A DNA stretch of 38,243 nt from Planctomycetota bacterium (GTDB lineage: Bacteria > Planctomycetota > Planctomycetia > Pirellulales > JADFKK01): the NCBI GenBank assembly GCA_022564995.1, contig JADFKK010000035.1, forward strand, positions 1 to 38,243. The letters are read 5' to 3'. Made by a program: the position numbers and the translations under genes. The notes below the pieces were generated by a model, which saw only the letters and a list, made by a program, of their open reading frames with translations, did no database searches and had not been told where the DNA came from. Each line of letters starts with the position of its first letter. The first letter of the stretch is position 1. Positions 1-7,578 of the stretch are shown here, in pieces.

Positions 1-1325
1 TCGGGCGGAGGCGGCTGCTGCGCTCCGGGCACGGGCAGAGGGACACTCTCGCCGCCGGGCACGGCCCCCGAATTCTCGCCGGAATTTTGTTGCTGCTGGT
101 CGAGCCGCCGCGAGGCCATAATCAGCCGCCGACGCGGCACGAACAGCATGATCTGGGCGTAGGCCTGGGTGTCGGTCTCGATTGGATTCTCGAACACGCC
201 CGGGATGCGATCGCCGATTTTTTCTCGATAGACCACGCCAACGAACATGAAATCACGCTCCAAGTGGGCATTGATCCCGTCGACGTCGCCAACCGCCACG
301 TCGTCGATATCGTTGTCGATGACGTCGTTAAGCGTGTCGCGAATCAGATGCGGAAGATTCGTATCGGGGTAGTCTTCTTCCAGCAGTTTTTCCAATTGTC
401 CACAGGTGAAGATGCGCCATAGGTTGCTGAACTGCGACATGCGGGCGTAGACGTCGAAGGCCCGTAACGATTCGGAATTCCATTGACGCAGGTAGATGTT
501 TGCGTAGCGTTTGCGTTGTCTGCGGGCCAAGTCCATGTAGTCGTCTCGATCGGGCGGCATGTCCTCGACCGGATCGACCACCGGCAACGTTCGCCGCTCG
601 GCCTCGCTCGCCCCGCCCACCGGCTCGCCGTCGGTTCGCCAGAGCACGCCCCGCAATCCGGGCGATTGGGGGCGGATCGATTGCGGCCAGGCCTGCCCGT
701 GCCGGCGGGCCACCTCGTCGGCGGCCACTTGAGCGAGCCGCGGCGTGCTCTCCACCAGGGCCCGCTGAAATTCTGGGATGCGGCGATTCGCTAGAATTTC
801 TTCCAATACCGGCAACATCATGTCGGAAGCCGCCGCGGCCCAGACGCTGAACGTGCGGATCATTTCCCGCTCGAGCGGAACCTTTTGCGGAATGGCGGTG
901 GCCAGGGCTTTGAGCTCGGGAAACTGGCTGCCGCCGAATTCCGGAGCCGTCTTGGCCCATTGATCGAGAATCTCCGGCGTGAGCGATTGGGCCGATTGAT
1001 CGCGGGCTTCACGCATGTAGGCGGTCAGCGCGAAGACATCAAACAGCAGATGGTTGGTAAAGGCCAGCGTGTTCATTCCCCGAGTGAGCACCACGCCACC
1101 GGCGTAAGTCGAGGCGTCGGCCGCGTTTTGCATCTTCACTTTCTGATCGACCTGCCGCCCGGAGTTCATTACCATGCCCAGCAGAAACACAAGCAACAGC
1201 AGGGCAAACACCGAGGCAATGCTGATCGAGCCCCGTTGGTCGTGATGCACGCGCAGCACGAACCGCGCGAGAGCGGCCGATCGGCTAAGCCGGCAAGCGT
1301 GCGGATTGTTGGGCGATTTGCTCAT
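1..1325 (-). CDS. TadG-like pilus assembly protein (partial, C-terminus beyond window)
   Basis: An open frame starts at the ATG at 1323-1325 and is still open at base 1, giving at least 441 residues. Residues 28-37 carry a prepilin-like HDQRGSISIA stretch followed by one transmembrane segment (about 34-53), then the QVDQKVKMQNAADAS region that is characteristic of TadE/TadG-like proteins and the Flp pilus TadG N-terminal domain. The remainder is a long soluble region with no motif I recognise; it becomes Gln/Pro/Gly-rich near the window edge. The start lies 4 bp after the stop of the TadE-like gene, so the two are probably translationally coupled at the 3' end of the tad operon. In the family these proteins are minor pilus-associated or envelope proteins. 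The call to family is good; the exact role is inferred from position. Confidence 0.78.
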   Translation of the reverse strand, partial: MSKSPNNPHACRLSRSAALARFVLRVHHDQRGSISIASVFALLLLVFLLGMVMNSGRQVDQKVKMQNAADASTYAGGVVLTRGMNTLAFTNHLLFDVFALTAYMREARDQSAQSLTPEILDQWAKTAPEFGGSQFPELKALATAIPQKVPLEREMIRTFSVWAAAASDMMLPVLEEILANRRIPEFQRALVESTPRLAQVAADEVARRHGQAWPQSIRPQSPGLRGVLWRTDGEPVGGASEAERRTLPVVDPVEDMPPDRDDYMDLARRQRKRYANIYLRQWNSESLRAFDVYARMSQFSNLWRIFTCGQLEKLLEEDYPDTNLPHLIRDTLNDVIDNDIDDVAVGDVDGINAHLERDFMFVGVVYREKIGDRIPGVFENPIETDTQAYAQIMLFVPRRRLIMASRRLDQQQQNSGENSGAVPGGESVPLPVPGAQQPPPP

Positions 1326-1329
1326 GCGA

Positions 1330-2313
1330 TCAATACCGTCCTCCGCCTTCTCCATCGAGCCGCTGCAAATACGGCAACACCGACTTTTGGCCCTCGTTGC
1401 TCAGGCGGGCCGTGGCTTCGATTTCGTACACATACACCCGCAACTTCCGCTTGATGTTTTCCGAGACGCTGTCTCCGTCGGGATCTGCCGACGAGTCGAT
1501 CCGCCGGGCCAACAGCCGCCCCGGGCCGGGAAGCAGCGCGAAGTCGTGCCTGACGGTCACGGTTAATTGGTCCTGCCAGCCGATCTCGTTTTCTCTGAAT
1601 TCTTCAATGTCGGCCCCGATTTCGTGCAATTCCAACTCCGGCTCGGCCTGCAAATCTTCGCCCACCTTGTGACCCACGCGAATCGTAAGGCGGGTGTTTT
1701 GCAGCGCGTAAGCCAGCTTGTTGGCCAGCCGGGTGTCGATCCGCGAATTGCCGGTGGTCGACGGCGACATGGCCGCATAGGCCGCTTGGAGCGAGGCGGC
1801 GCCGCGATTGCCCGAGTGATCCTGATTGGCGCCGACGTCGCGCGACGGGCAGATCGGCAACAGGGCCATCGCCGCAGCGAAGTGAATTTTGTCGAACTTT
1901 TCGCTCCGCTCATCGATCTCGTAAACGCGATAAGTCAGCCCGTCGTCGCCCTCGGTGCTTTCTACCAGCCGATACGTGCTGATCTGGTTTTCGCGTTCCG
2001 CATCGAGCCCGAGATCGGCCGGTATCCACACCATGGCGGAGCGCACCGCGGCCAGCGCCGAGTATTCGACGACGATCTTGGCGATCGTGATCTGGCTGAG
2101 CTGCACGATGAACATCAAGATCATCATGAACAGCGGCAGCGTCAGCACAAAGCTCAGACTCTGCACCCCGCCTTGTTGGTCGCGATGCAGATGCCGCAAG
2201 TGAGACAGCCGCAAATGGGCTCCCGACAGCCACCACACGACGCGCAGCGCCAACAGCGAGACGAGGATCGCCGTCAACAGCGGCCAACAGGAAAAAAGGA
2301 TTTCGCGGTGCAT
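1330..2313 (-). CDS. TadE-like pilus assembly protein
   Basis: A 327-residue protein with an N-terminal hydrophobic segment (about residues 8-29) and a second one (about 54-77) that follows HRDQQGGVQS, the short basic/Gln-Gly stretch that precedes the membrane helix in TadE-like pseudopilins. The region after the helix (IVVEYSALAAVRSA) matches the TadE layout, in which a helix is followed by an Ala-rich amphipathic stretch. The rest is a soluble domain without a recognised motif. It lies between the prepilin peptidase (34 bp upstream) and the TadG-like gene (4 bp downstream), all on the minus strand. TadE-like proteins are minor pseudopilins of the Flp/Tad pilus. The extra N-terminal transmembrane segment before the TadE helix is longer than in typical TadE and makes a two-span topology possible. 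Confidence 0.72.
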   Translation of the reverse strand: MHREILFSCWPLLTAILVSLLALRVVWWLSGAHLRLSHLRHLHRDQQGGVQSLSFVLTLPLFMMILMFIVQLSQITIAKIVVEYSALAAVRSAMVWIPADLGLDAERENQISTYRLVESTEGDDGLTYRVYEIDERSEKFDKIHFAAAMALLPICPSRDVGANQDHSGNRGAASLQAAYAAMSPSTTGNSRIDTRLANKLAYALQNTRLTIRVGHKVGEDLQAEPELELHEIGADIEEFRENEIGWQDQLTVTVRHDFALLPGPGRLLARRIDSSADPDGDSVSENIKRKLRVYVYEIEATARLSNEGQKSVLPYLQRLDGEGGGRY

Positions 2314-2347
2314 GGGACCGTCGCAAAAAGGTATGCCATGTTGGTAA

Positions 2348-2911
2348 TCAAAACCAGCCGATCAAATCAAACCGCACAATCACCACCGCCACCATCGCGG
2401 CGATGGCCAGCGGTAGGTTCGTCTTGAGCGGCGCGCGCTGCTCTTCGCTGAGCGACGGCGCCGTGCGGAGCCGCAACACGAGCCACGTGGTCTTTCCAAC
2501 TCGAGACAGCAAGTTCCATAGTCCTTCCCTCCACACTAGCAGGATCAGCGCCAGACAGGCTCCCAATATGAACGTCCACAGCATCGCCTCGATGCCGTCG
2601 TAAAGACCCATGAAGGCGCCGATCATGGCGATCAACTTGATGTCTCCGCCGCCCACGCCCCCGGGAAAAAACACATAACAGATGAGCATCACGCATCCGC
2701 AAGACATGAAACCCCAGAGACTCTCTTCCAGCCCGATCAGCCCCAAGGTGTTTGCCAACTCTTTCGGACACCCCGCAAAGTGAGCCATCGCATTGGCGCC
2801 CAGCGCCAGCACGATACCCGGATAGACCGTCCAGTTGTAGATCATCCCCCGCCGCCAATCGGTGACGGCGGCCACCAACAGCAAACCGAGCAACAAAGCC
2901 GTGGCGATCAT
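2348..2911 (-). CDS. tadV: Prepilin peptidase (A24 family, TadV/CpaA type)
   Basis: Predicted polytopic inner-membrane aspartic protease that removes leader peptides from Flp prepilins. The two catalytic aspartates of the A24 family are visible: D18 in VTDWRRGMI and D90 in the GGGD motif of GGVGGGDIKL. Length (187 residues) and at least five hydrophobic segments fit the TadV/CpaA subgroup, which lacks the N-methylating domain of PilD. I chose the ATG at 2909-2911 because it puts a hydrophobic helix (MIATALLLGLLLV) at the N-terminus; an in-frame TTG at 2963-2965 would add 18 residues without known features. It lies downstream of two prepilin-like genes, which are its likely substrates. Confidence 0.86.
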   Translation of the reverse strand: MIATALLLGLLLVAAVTDWRRGMIYNWTVYPGIVLALGANAMAHFAGCPKELANTLGLIGLEESLWGFMSCGCVMLICYVFFPGGVGGGDIKLIAMIGAFMGLYDGIEAMLWTFILGACLALILLVWREGLWNLLSRVGKTTWLVLRLRTAPSLSEEQRAPLKTNLPLAIAAMVAVVIVRFDLIGWF

Positions 2912-2980
2912 CAGGTGTCCGAATCGTGGTCTGTCAAATCTGGGACAACCGACGCCGCGATTCAAAACGGCACAGGTTAA

Positions 2981-3211
2981 CTATCGGTCCTGCGCGGCAT
3001 CTCCAGCTTCGCCTTCCAGGTCGTCCATGCCCTTCTCGAAGAACCTCCTAATCCTCGGCCAACCGAACTTGATGATGAAAATCAAGATCGGCAGCGCGAT
3101 CGCGGCGATGATCAAGATCGTCTCGATGCTGACCGACCCGCGCTGGTCGCGATGGACTTTCTTCATCAGGCCCCAGAACGACGCCTTGTGTCTGATCCGT
3201 TGATTCTTCAC
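2981..3211 (-). CDS. Flp-type prepilin-like protein
   Basis: A 76-residue protein with a type IVb prepilin signature: a basic leader (residues 1-24), then RG|SVSIE with glycine 25 at the expected cleavage point and glutamate 30 at +5, followed at once by a hydrophobic helix (about 31-49) and a short charged tail. This is the layout of Flp pilins and TadE-type pseudopilins processed by TadV, whose gene is next downstream. The start is GTG at 3209-3211, supported by a GGAGG 11 bases upstream; a later ATG (residue 16) would cut the leader to about 10 residues. It could be a structural pilin or a minor pilin; the sequence does not decide. Confidence 0.72.
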   Translation of the reverse strand: MKNQRIRHKASFWGLMKKVHRDQRGSVSIETILIIAAIALPILIFIIKFGWPRIRRFFEKGMDDLEGEAGDAAQDR

Positions 3212-3262
3212 GAAACTGCCTGCCTCCGATGTTAAAACCCCGCCCGCCCTTAAAGACCCACC

Positions 3263-3739
3263 CTAGAGAAACGGCCACGAGATAAGCACGGCGGTCGTCT
3301 CATACACTAAGTTCATCATACGCGGTCCGGCCCACATAAGAAATCCCGCAAGCGGCAAAACCACCGCCATCACCAGCACGTAATCCAACGCCGCCGCGCC
3401 CCGGCGTGCCCGTTTGGGGGGGCGATGGCGGGCGGCGGAGGCGTTTTTCGGACAAATCCTAGCCCGCAGCGTAAGCGAGGAAGTTGCGCAATTCTTAGTC
3501 CCGGAGGGACGGCAGTAAATAGCCTGGGGCGTGAGCCCCAGGAATAATCGATTATCCAGCGGAAAGCCCCGGAGGGGCGACACGTAGTCAGGCGGCGGCG
3601 GGTGTCGCCCCTCCGGGGCTCGAAAACCCGTTTCGACCACGACTTCCTGGGGCTCACGCCCCAGGCTATTCGATGTCGCCGCTCCGCGGCTGATTTGCGC
3701 ATCTTCCTCGCTTACGCTTCGGGTTACGGTTTTTTCCAT
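3263..3739 (-). CDS. Flp pilin-like protein with repeat-derived leader (start uncertain)
   Basis: The last 45 residues look like a Flp pilin: RRG|AAALDY then a hydrophobic helix (VLVMAVVLPLAGFLMW), resembling the Flp site G|ATAIEY with Asp in place of the +5 Glu. Everything before it (about residues 5-105) is the translation of a large palindromic repeat (3468-3718). The only in-frame ATG is at 3737-3739, inside the last codons of tadA, and gives a leader of about 114 residues where Flp leaders are usually 15-25. Non-ATG starts closer to the pilin part exist, such as CTG and GTG codons, but none has a convincing ribosome-binding site. Either a repeat inserted in frame between the original start and the cleavage site, or the native start was lost. 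The pilin-like domain is credible; the gene's integrity is doubtful. Confidence 0.42.
   Translation of the reverse strand: MEKTVTRSVSEEDAQISRGAATSNSLGREPQEVVVETGFRAPEGRHPPPPDYVSPLRGFPLDNRLFLGLTPQAIYCRPSGTKNCATSSLTLRARICPKNASAARHRPPKRARRGAAALDYVLVMAVVLPLAGFLMWAGPRMMNLVYETTAVLISWPFL
3468..3718. repeat. 251-bp concentric palindrome (three nested inverted repeats)
   Basis: Three pairs of arms are arranged symmetrically around about 3593: outer 3468-3483 / 3703-3718 (16 of 16), middle 3518-3544 / 3644-3670 (27 of 27; core CCTGGGGCGTGAGCCCCAGG), inner 3565-3583 / 3602-3620 (19 of 19; core CCCCGGAGGGGCGAC). The outer edge extends to the tadA stop codon (GTAACCCGAAGCG), and the same edge sequence recurs at 29215-29236. 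All three arm pairs are perfect, so the structure is recent or conserved. It reads in frame through the pilin-like ORF on the minus strand. Confidence 0.9.
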
Positions 3740-4839
3740 AGCTCACCACTGTGCTGGATGGAGTCCTCCATTCCCTGTTCATACGGCGCCGCGGCAAACG
3801 TCGGCAGTTGGCCGGTCGGCTCCAGCTTGGCGATCAGATTGCCGGCCGTCGTTTTTCCGCCGAAGCGGCAGACATACAGATCCCGCAGCCGGTATTGCTC
3901 CTTTTCGTCCAGACCCTCAATCTCGGTAATCCGCGTCAACCGCCGCGATCCATCCTCGCTAAACCGGTCCAATTGCACAATCATGTCGATTGCCGAGGCC
4001 ACCTGCGCCCGGGCAACATAGATCGGAATCTGCACGTCGGACATCAACGAGAGCGTTTCCAGCCGCACCAGGGCGTCGTGAGGATTGTTGGCATGAACGG
4101 TCGAGAGGCTTCCCGAGTGGCCGCTGAGCATCGATTGCACCATGTCGAGGGCCTCGCCGCCGCGCACCTCGCCGACCAAAATCCGATCGGGCCTCATGCG
4201 GAGCGAAGCCATGAATAACTCGCGAATCGTCAGCCCGCCGCGGCCGTAACGGTCGGGCCGCTGAACTTCCAGATAAATGCAGTGCTTCTGTTTCAAGGTC
4301 AGTTCCGATGTTTCCTCAATCACGACGATCCGCTCGACCTCGGGAATGGCCGCCGTGACCGCTCCCAGCAGCGACGTCTTGCCGGTGCCCGTGCCGCCGG
4401 AGATGATGATGTTCTTGTGCAGCCGCACCGAGAGTTCCAAGAATTCGCGAGCCGACGGCGATATGCTGCCGTATTGGATCAGATCGTCGAGCGTCAGCCC
4501 GCCCCGCTTGAAACGCCGGATCGTCAGACAGGTTCCGTTGCGGCAGCCCGGCGGGATAATCGCATGCACGCGCGATCCGTCGGGCAGCCGAGCGTCGAGA
4601 ATCGGCCGTTCCTGGTTGATGTCTCGTCCGACCCACTGGGCCACATTATGAACGGCCGTGAGCAGGGCGTCCTCGCTCTCGAAACGGGCGTCGGTCTCGA
4701 TCAGCCGCCCGCCGCGTTCGATGTACACCTGGTCGAAGCGGTTAACCATCACCTCAGTGATCGAGTCATCGGTGAGAAACTCCCCGATGGGACTGAGGAA
4801 ATAGTCAATACTAGCCTCGAATATCGCTTCGAGCGTCAT
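3724..4839 (-). CDS. tadA: Tad/Flp pilus assembly ATPase (CpaF/TadA family)
   Basis: Secretion ATPase that powers Flp pilus assembly at the inner membrane. From the chosen ATG (4837-4839) the protein has 371 residues with all diagnostic boxes: Walker A GGTGTGKT (148-155), Asp box VVIEETSEL (172-180), Walker B RILVGEVRGGEA (219-230) and His box GHSGSLSTVHAN (240-251). A longer in-frame start at 4956 would add 39 residues that come from a low-complexity tandem-repeat stretch, while the internal ATG is preceded by AGGGTGA and begins with a family-like MTLEAIFEASIDYF. Its stop codon TAA lies in the edge of the nested palindrome at 3468-3726. It is first in the minus-strand tad gene run. TadZ, TadB, TadC and the secretin genes are not in the window, so the locus is divided or incomplete. 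Confidence 0.93.
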   Translation of the reverse strand: MTLEAIFEASIDYFLSPIGEFLTDDSITEVMVNRFDQVYIERGGRLIETDARFESEDALLTAVHNVAQWVGRDINQERPILDARLPDGSRVHAIIPPGCRNGTCLTIRRFKRGGLTLDDLIQYGSISPSAREFLELSVRLHKNIIISGGTGTGKTSLLGAVTAAIPEVERIVVIEETSELTLKQKHCIYLEVQRPDRYGRGGLTIRELFMASLRMRPDRILVGEVRGGEALDMVQSMLSGHSGSLSTVHANNPHDALVRLETLSLMSDVQIPIYVARAQVASAIDMIVQLDRFSEDGSRRLTRITEIEGLDEKEQYRLRDLYVCRFGGKTTAGNLIAKLEPTGQLPTFAAAPYEQGMEDSIQHSGELWKKP

Positions 4840-4874
4840 ATGATTCACCCTGTAGGTCTCTGCATCCTTCCTCC

Positions 4875-4904
4875 ATGATGATCGGTCGCAGGGGCCGCTG
4901 TCAA
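4875..4904 (-). promoter_or_regulatory. Candidate sigma70-type promoter for the tad genes
   Basis: On the minus strand TTGACA (4899-4904) is followed after 18 bases by CATCAT (4875-4880, 4 of 6 matches to TATAAT), about 36 bases before the tadA ATG. A 15-bp tandem duplication (4896-4910 and 4911-4925) places a second TTGACA 15 bp further upstream (4914-4919). The -10 match is weak, so this is a candidate only. Confidence 0.35.
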
Positions 4905-4915
4905 GGCAAACGCTG

Positions 4916-5095
4916 TCAAGACAAACGAGCGATTCGTGCCCCACACCAAACCCCACACCAAACCCCAGCCTTGGCCGGGAGGCCAGGGTTTTCCCAGTGG
5001 CTCGTAAGGCACGTCAATTGCCCCCCGCACTTTACGGGAGCGACGCTTGAACTTTCGCTCGACGCGGCTGGCGATTCGTAGGGGTTCACGTCCAT
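4916..5095 (-). CDS. Short ORF with NPYESP leader motif, possibly a gene remnant
   Basis: A 59-residue frame starts at ATG 5093-5095 with MDVNPYESPAASSES, a leader motif seen at the start of many small planctomycete membrane proteins. In such proteins the motif is followed by transmembrane segments, but here the frame runs into a duplicated 12-bp stretch (4939-4962) and a 15-bp tandem repeat and then ends, with no membrane segment. The start is 8 bp after the stop of the zinc-ribbon gene upstream, consistent with an operon. It may be a truncated paralogue of a NPYESP protein whose 3' part was lost when the repeats arose. Coding status is uncertain. Confidence 0.28.
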   Translation of the reverse strand: MDVNPYESPAASSESSSVAPVKCGGQLTCLTSHWENPGLPAKAGVWCGVWCGARIARLS

Positions 5096-5103
5096 GGTTG
5101 GGA

Positions 5104-5529
5104 TCAAAGTCCGCGACGATAATTCCGCGTAACCTTGACGAGGATGGCGCTAAACAGGCATTCCGCCCCAAGCGCCAGCGAGAACAGGAATAGTTGGAGG
5201 AAGAAGTTGTAATTCGGAACGGACGTGCCGGGAAAATGGTAAATCGGATGAATCAGGGCCAGCAGCGTGATCCAAAGAGCCGGCAGATTCATCAGGAAAG
5301 CCGACCCGAAGATGAGCCACATCCCCAGCACAACGATACGGCTTTGGGGACGCGCCGCCGCCTTACTAATCACGTGGCCATAGGCGAAAATGCTGCCCAT
5401 CGGGTCGGTGGCCGCATGTGTGGTCAGAGGCGCGTAGCACTTACTGCAAAAGTGCGCGTCGACACGATTGGGCGCCAGGCAGTTAGGGCACAAAGGCTCG
5501 CCGCGCTCGTCCCGCGGCTGCGTCGTCAC
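5104..5529 (-). CDS. Zinc-ribbon membrane protein, function unknown
   Basis: A 141-residue protein. Residues 13-34 form a zinc-ribbon with two CxxC pairs (LCPNCLAP and FCSKCYAP). Two or three hydrophobic segments follow (about 66-96 and 107-128), so the ribbon is probably cytoplasmic and tethered to the membrane. The start is GTG at 5527-5529; a palindrome of the GCCGGC array begins 5 bp upstream of it, leaving little room for a ribosome-binding site. The short NPYESP frame follows within 10 bp. I do not recognise a specific function. Confidence 0.68.
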   Translation of the reverse strand: MTTQPRDERGEPLCPNCLAPNRVDAHFCSKCYAPLTTHAATDPMGSIFAYGHVISKAAARPQSRIVVLGMWLIFGSAFLMNLPALWITLLALIHPIYHFPGTSVPNYNFFLQLFLFSLALGAECLFSAILVKVTRNYRRGL

Positions 5530-5533
5530 CCTT

Positions 5534-5765
5534 GCCGGCTTCAGCCGGCTCCCCGTCAGCCACCGGCTTCAGCCGGTGGTTTGCATGATTCCCCGCGATT
5601 CGTTGTCAGTCGGCTTTAGCCGGCTTCTCGATCTATCGCCTTTAGGCCCGTCGCGTGGTGCTCCAAAGAAAGCCGGCTAAAGCCGGCTCAACACAACGAA
5701 GGTTGGCAACTCTCCGTTCCACCAGCTAAAGCTGGCGGCTGACGATAGAGCCGGCTGAAGCCGGC
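5534..5765. repeat. Mirrored array of six GCCGGC-type palindromes
   Basis: The gap holds six short hairpins: 5534-5549 (GCCGGCTTCAGCCGGC), 5560-5579 (CCACCGGCTTCAGCCGGTGG), 5611-5622, 5671-5688, 5722-5735 (CCAGCTAAAGCTGG) and 5750-5765. The first three read TTCAGCC/TTTAGCC and the last three read TAAAGCC/TGAAGCC, so the array is mirrored about 5646: the first and sixth are exact reverse complements and the third and fourth nearly so. No gene is seen in the gap. Non-identical short spacers and the mirror order exclude a CRISPR array. Confidence 0.88.
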
Positions 5766-5796
5766 AGTTTGCGTGGATACTCCATATTGGCGGCCG

Positions 5797-6366
5797 TCAC
5801 CGGAACACGCCGATCCAGTCTGGTCCCTCTGGGCCAATCCGAACGAGCAGAACAGCAACGATTGCCAGCCAGAGGAGCATCACGTCAACGATGGCCAGGA
5901 TCGAAGCGCCGAGGAGCCACACCACGGTGCGGCCCACGGGCTCGTGCCTGCCGTTGGTAAGCAGGGCCACGATAGGAACGGTCAGGACCGACAGAACGGC
6001 GAGCTGTAATAAGAAGTACCAGGGAAATCGCGGTTCAAATCTATCCTCCCATGATACGTCCCCAAGCACTATCAACCGACCGATGATGTCGCAGATTGCG
6101 CCAATCGAAACCAAATCCCAGGCCACGGCAATAAGACACCAAGCAGTCGCGCTTCGGCTCCGCGTGGCCGCAAGATAGAAGGAAGCCAGCAAACAAACGA
6201 TGGCCAGACCTCCGCACGTGCCAGCGCGAAGCAGGTCGCCCAGCGGGTCGTGGCTCATCGAGGTGGCCAGCCCGACCATCAATCCCACGATCGGCCCACC
6301 AATCACCAGGGCACGCAGAGAAAACTGAAATGGTGGGAGTTTGTCCTTCTTCTGCTTGTTGCTCAT
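5797..6366 (-). CDS. Membrane protein with FSLRAL motif, function unknown
   Basis: A 189-residue polytopic membrane protein. It begins with a basic stretch and FQFSLRALVIGGPIVGLMVGL, the FSLRxL-plus-helix start common to many uncharacterised planctomycete membrane proteins. About five hydrophobic segments follow (roughly 19-38, 48-68, 75-97, 117-138 and 146-173). No catalytic motif is visible. It is transcribed away from the asparaginase gene, with a foldback element in the shared 137-bp upstream region. The start is the ATG at 6364-6366. Confidence 0.7.
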   Translation of the reverse strand: MSNKQKKDKLPPFQFSLRALVIGGPIVGLMVGLATSMSHDPLGDLLRAGTCGGLAIVCLLASFYLAATRSRSATAWCLIAVAWDLVSIGAICDIIGRLIVLGDVSWEDRFEPRFPWYFLLQLAVLSVLTVPIVALLTNGRHEPVGRTVVWLLGASILAIVDVMLLWLAIVAVLLVRIGPEGPDWIGVFR

Positions 6367-6387
6367 GGAAACGACAAAGCCTGGCGA

Positions 6388-6469
6388 CGTAGGTTATGCT
6401 TTAGCATAATAATATGTCCTGTCCGCATCGACTTTGAGATTGTCCTATTATGCTGAAGCATAACCTACG
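6388..6469. repeat. Foldback element between divergent genes
   Basis: Arms 6388-6411 and 6446-6469 are inverted copies (23 of 24 matches, 34-bp loop). Each arm contains its own small palindrome, TTATGCTTTAGCATAA in the left arm and the TGAAG version in the right. It occupies most of the space between the two divergent starts (6366 and 6504), so it may carry or disturb their promoters. Confidence 0.85.
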
Positions 6470-6503
6470 GTACGGTTCGTTTCCATTGCAGTGGAGTATT
6501 GCC

Positions 6504-7538
6504 ATGAATTACTTGCCTCGCTTGACTTTGATTCTTTTCGTCTGCTGTTGTGTCATATCAACCACCAGCGCCGCGGAACCGAAGGCCGATAAAAAACCGG
6601 CCAAGAAGCTCGATTACGCCATCGTCGTTCATGGCGGGGCGGGTAGCTCGCCTAAGTCTTGGTCGGCGGAGGATCGGGCGGGGCGGGAGAAGACGATGGC
6701 GGCGGCTTTGAAAAAAGGGCGGGATATTTTGGCCAAGGGCGGCACGAGCTTGGATGCGGTGGAGCAGGTGATTCGGCTGCTGGAAGACGACCCGCTGTTC
6801 AACGCCGGGCGCGGGGCGGTGATGAACGCCGACGGCGGGCATGAGTTGGACTCCTCGATTATGGACGGCAGCAATCGGGCCTGCGGGGCGGTGGCGGGGG
6901 TGAAGACGATTAAGAATCCGATTTCGCTGGCCCGGCTGGTGATGACGAAAACCCGACACGTGTTGCTGGCGGCCGACGGGGCGGATCGCTTCGGCAAGGA
7001 GATGGGCGTGAAGCAGGTCGATCAGAAATATTTTTCCACGGATGAGCAGTTGCGGGATCTCAAAAAAGTCCAGCAGCAAGCCAAGACGCGAGACAAAAAC
7101 GGTCAACTCTTGCCGACGAAACCCGCGACGCACTTCGGCACGGTCGGCTGCGCCGCGCTCGACCGCCACGGAAATCTGGCCGCCGGCACGTCGACCGGCG
7201 GGCTGACCAACAAAAAATACGGCCGCGTGGGCGATTCGCCGATCGTGGCCGCCGGCACCTACGCCGACAACGCCACCTGCGCCGTCTCCTGCACGGGCGT
7301 CGGCGAAGACTTCATTCGCAACGCCATCGCCTTCGACGTCTCGGCCCTGATGGCCTACAAAGGTTGGTCGGTTCAGCAAGCCGTGAGGCACCTCATCCGC
7401 AAGAAAACCCACACCATCTACGGCGGCATCATTGCCCTGTCCCACGACGGCTCGATCGCCGTCGAGTTCAACACCCCCGGCATGTCGCGCGCCATGGCCG
7501 ATTCCAGCGGACGGTTTGAAGTCAAGCTGGGGAAGTAA
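6504..7538 (+). CDS. Exported isoaspartyl peptidase / plant-type L-asparaginase
   Basis: Ntn-hydrolase that would cleave isoaspartyl dipeptides or L-asparagine, made as a precursor that self-cleaves before a threonine. The nucleophile is T213 in HFGTVGCAALD, after a linker rich in charged residues, and the glycine-rich TGVGEDFIRN and N-terminal VVHGGAG motifs fit the family. Size (344 residues) is usual for the family plus an export signal: MNYLPRLTLILFVCCCVIST then SAAEP, which suggests a periplasmic location. I chose ATG 6504 because it gives this signal peptide and has GTGGAG 7 bases upstream; an earlier in-frame ATG at 6450 lies inside the foldback element. It is monocistronic by spacing. 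The resemblance is to IaaA-type enzymes; substrate preference cannot be read. Confidence 0.9.
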   Translation: MNYLPRLTLILFVCCCVISTTSAAEPKADKKPAKKLDYAIVVHGGAGSSPKSWSAEDRAGREKTMAAALKKGRDILAKGGTSLDAVEQVIRLLEDDPLFNAGRGAVMNADGGHELDSSIMDGSNRACGAVAGVKTIKNPISLARLVMTKTRHVLLAADGADRFGKEMGVKQVDQKYFSTDEQLRDLKKVQQQAKTRDKNGQLLPTKPATHFGTVGCAALDRHGNLAAGTSTGGLTNKKYGRVGDSPIVAAGTYADNATCAVSCTGVGEDFIRNAIAFDVSALMAYKGWSVQQAVRHLIRKKTHTIYGGIIALSHDGSIAVEFNTPGMSRAMADSSGRFEVKLGK

Positions 7539-7578
7539 ATTCCCTCGTTCCCAAGCTCCTACGAAAATAGCTCCCCAT

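Noticed and set aside
3263..3739. Taking the full 158-codon frame as a normal pilin
   Set aside because: About 100 residues are the translation of a palindromic repeat, so I report it only as a pilin-like gene with uncertain start.
5534..5765. CRISPR array
   Set aside because: Units are short, differ from each other, are mirrored in order and have no spacers of constant length.
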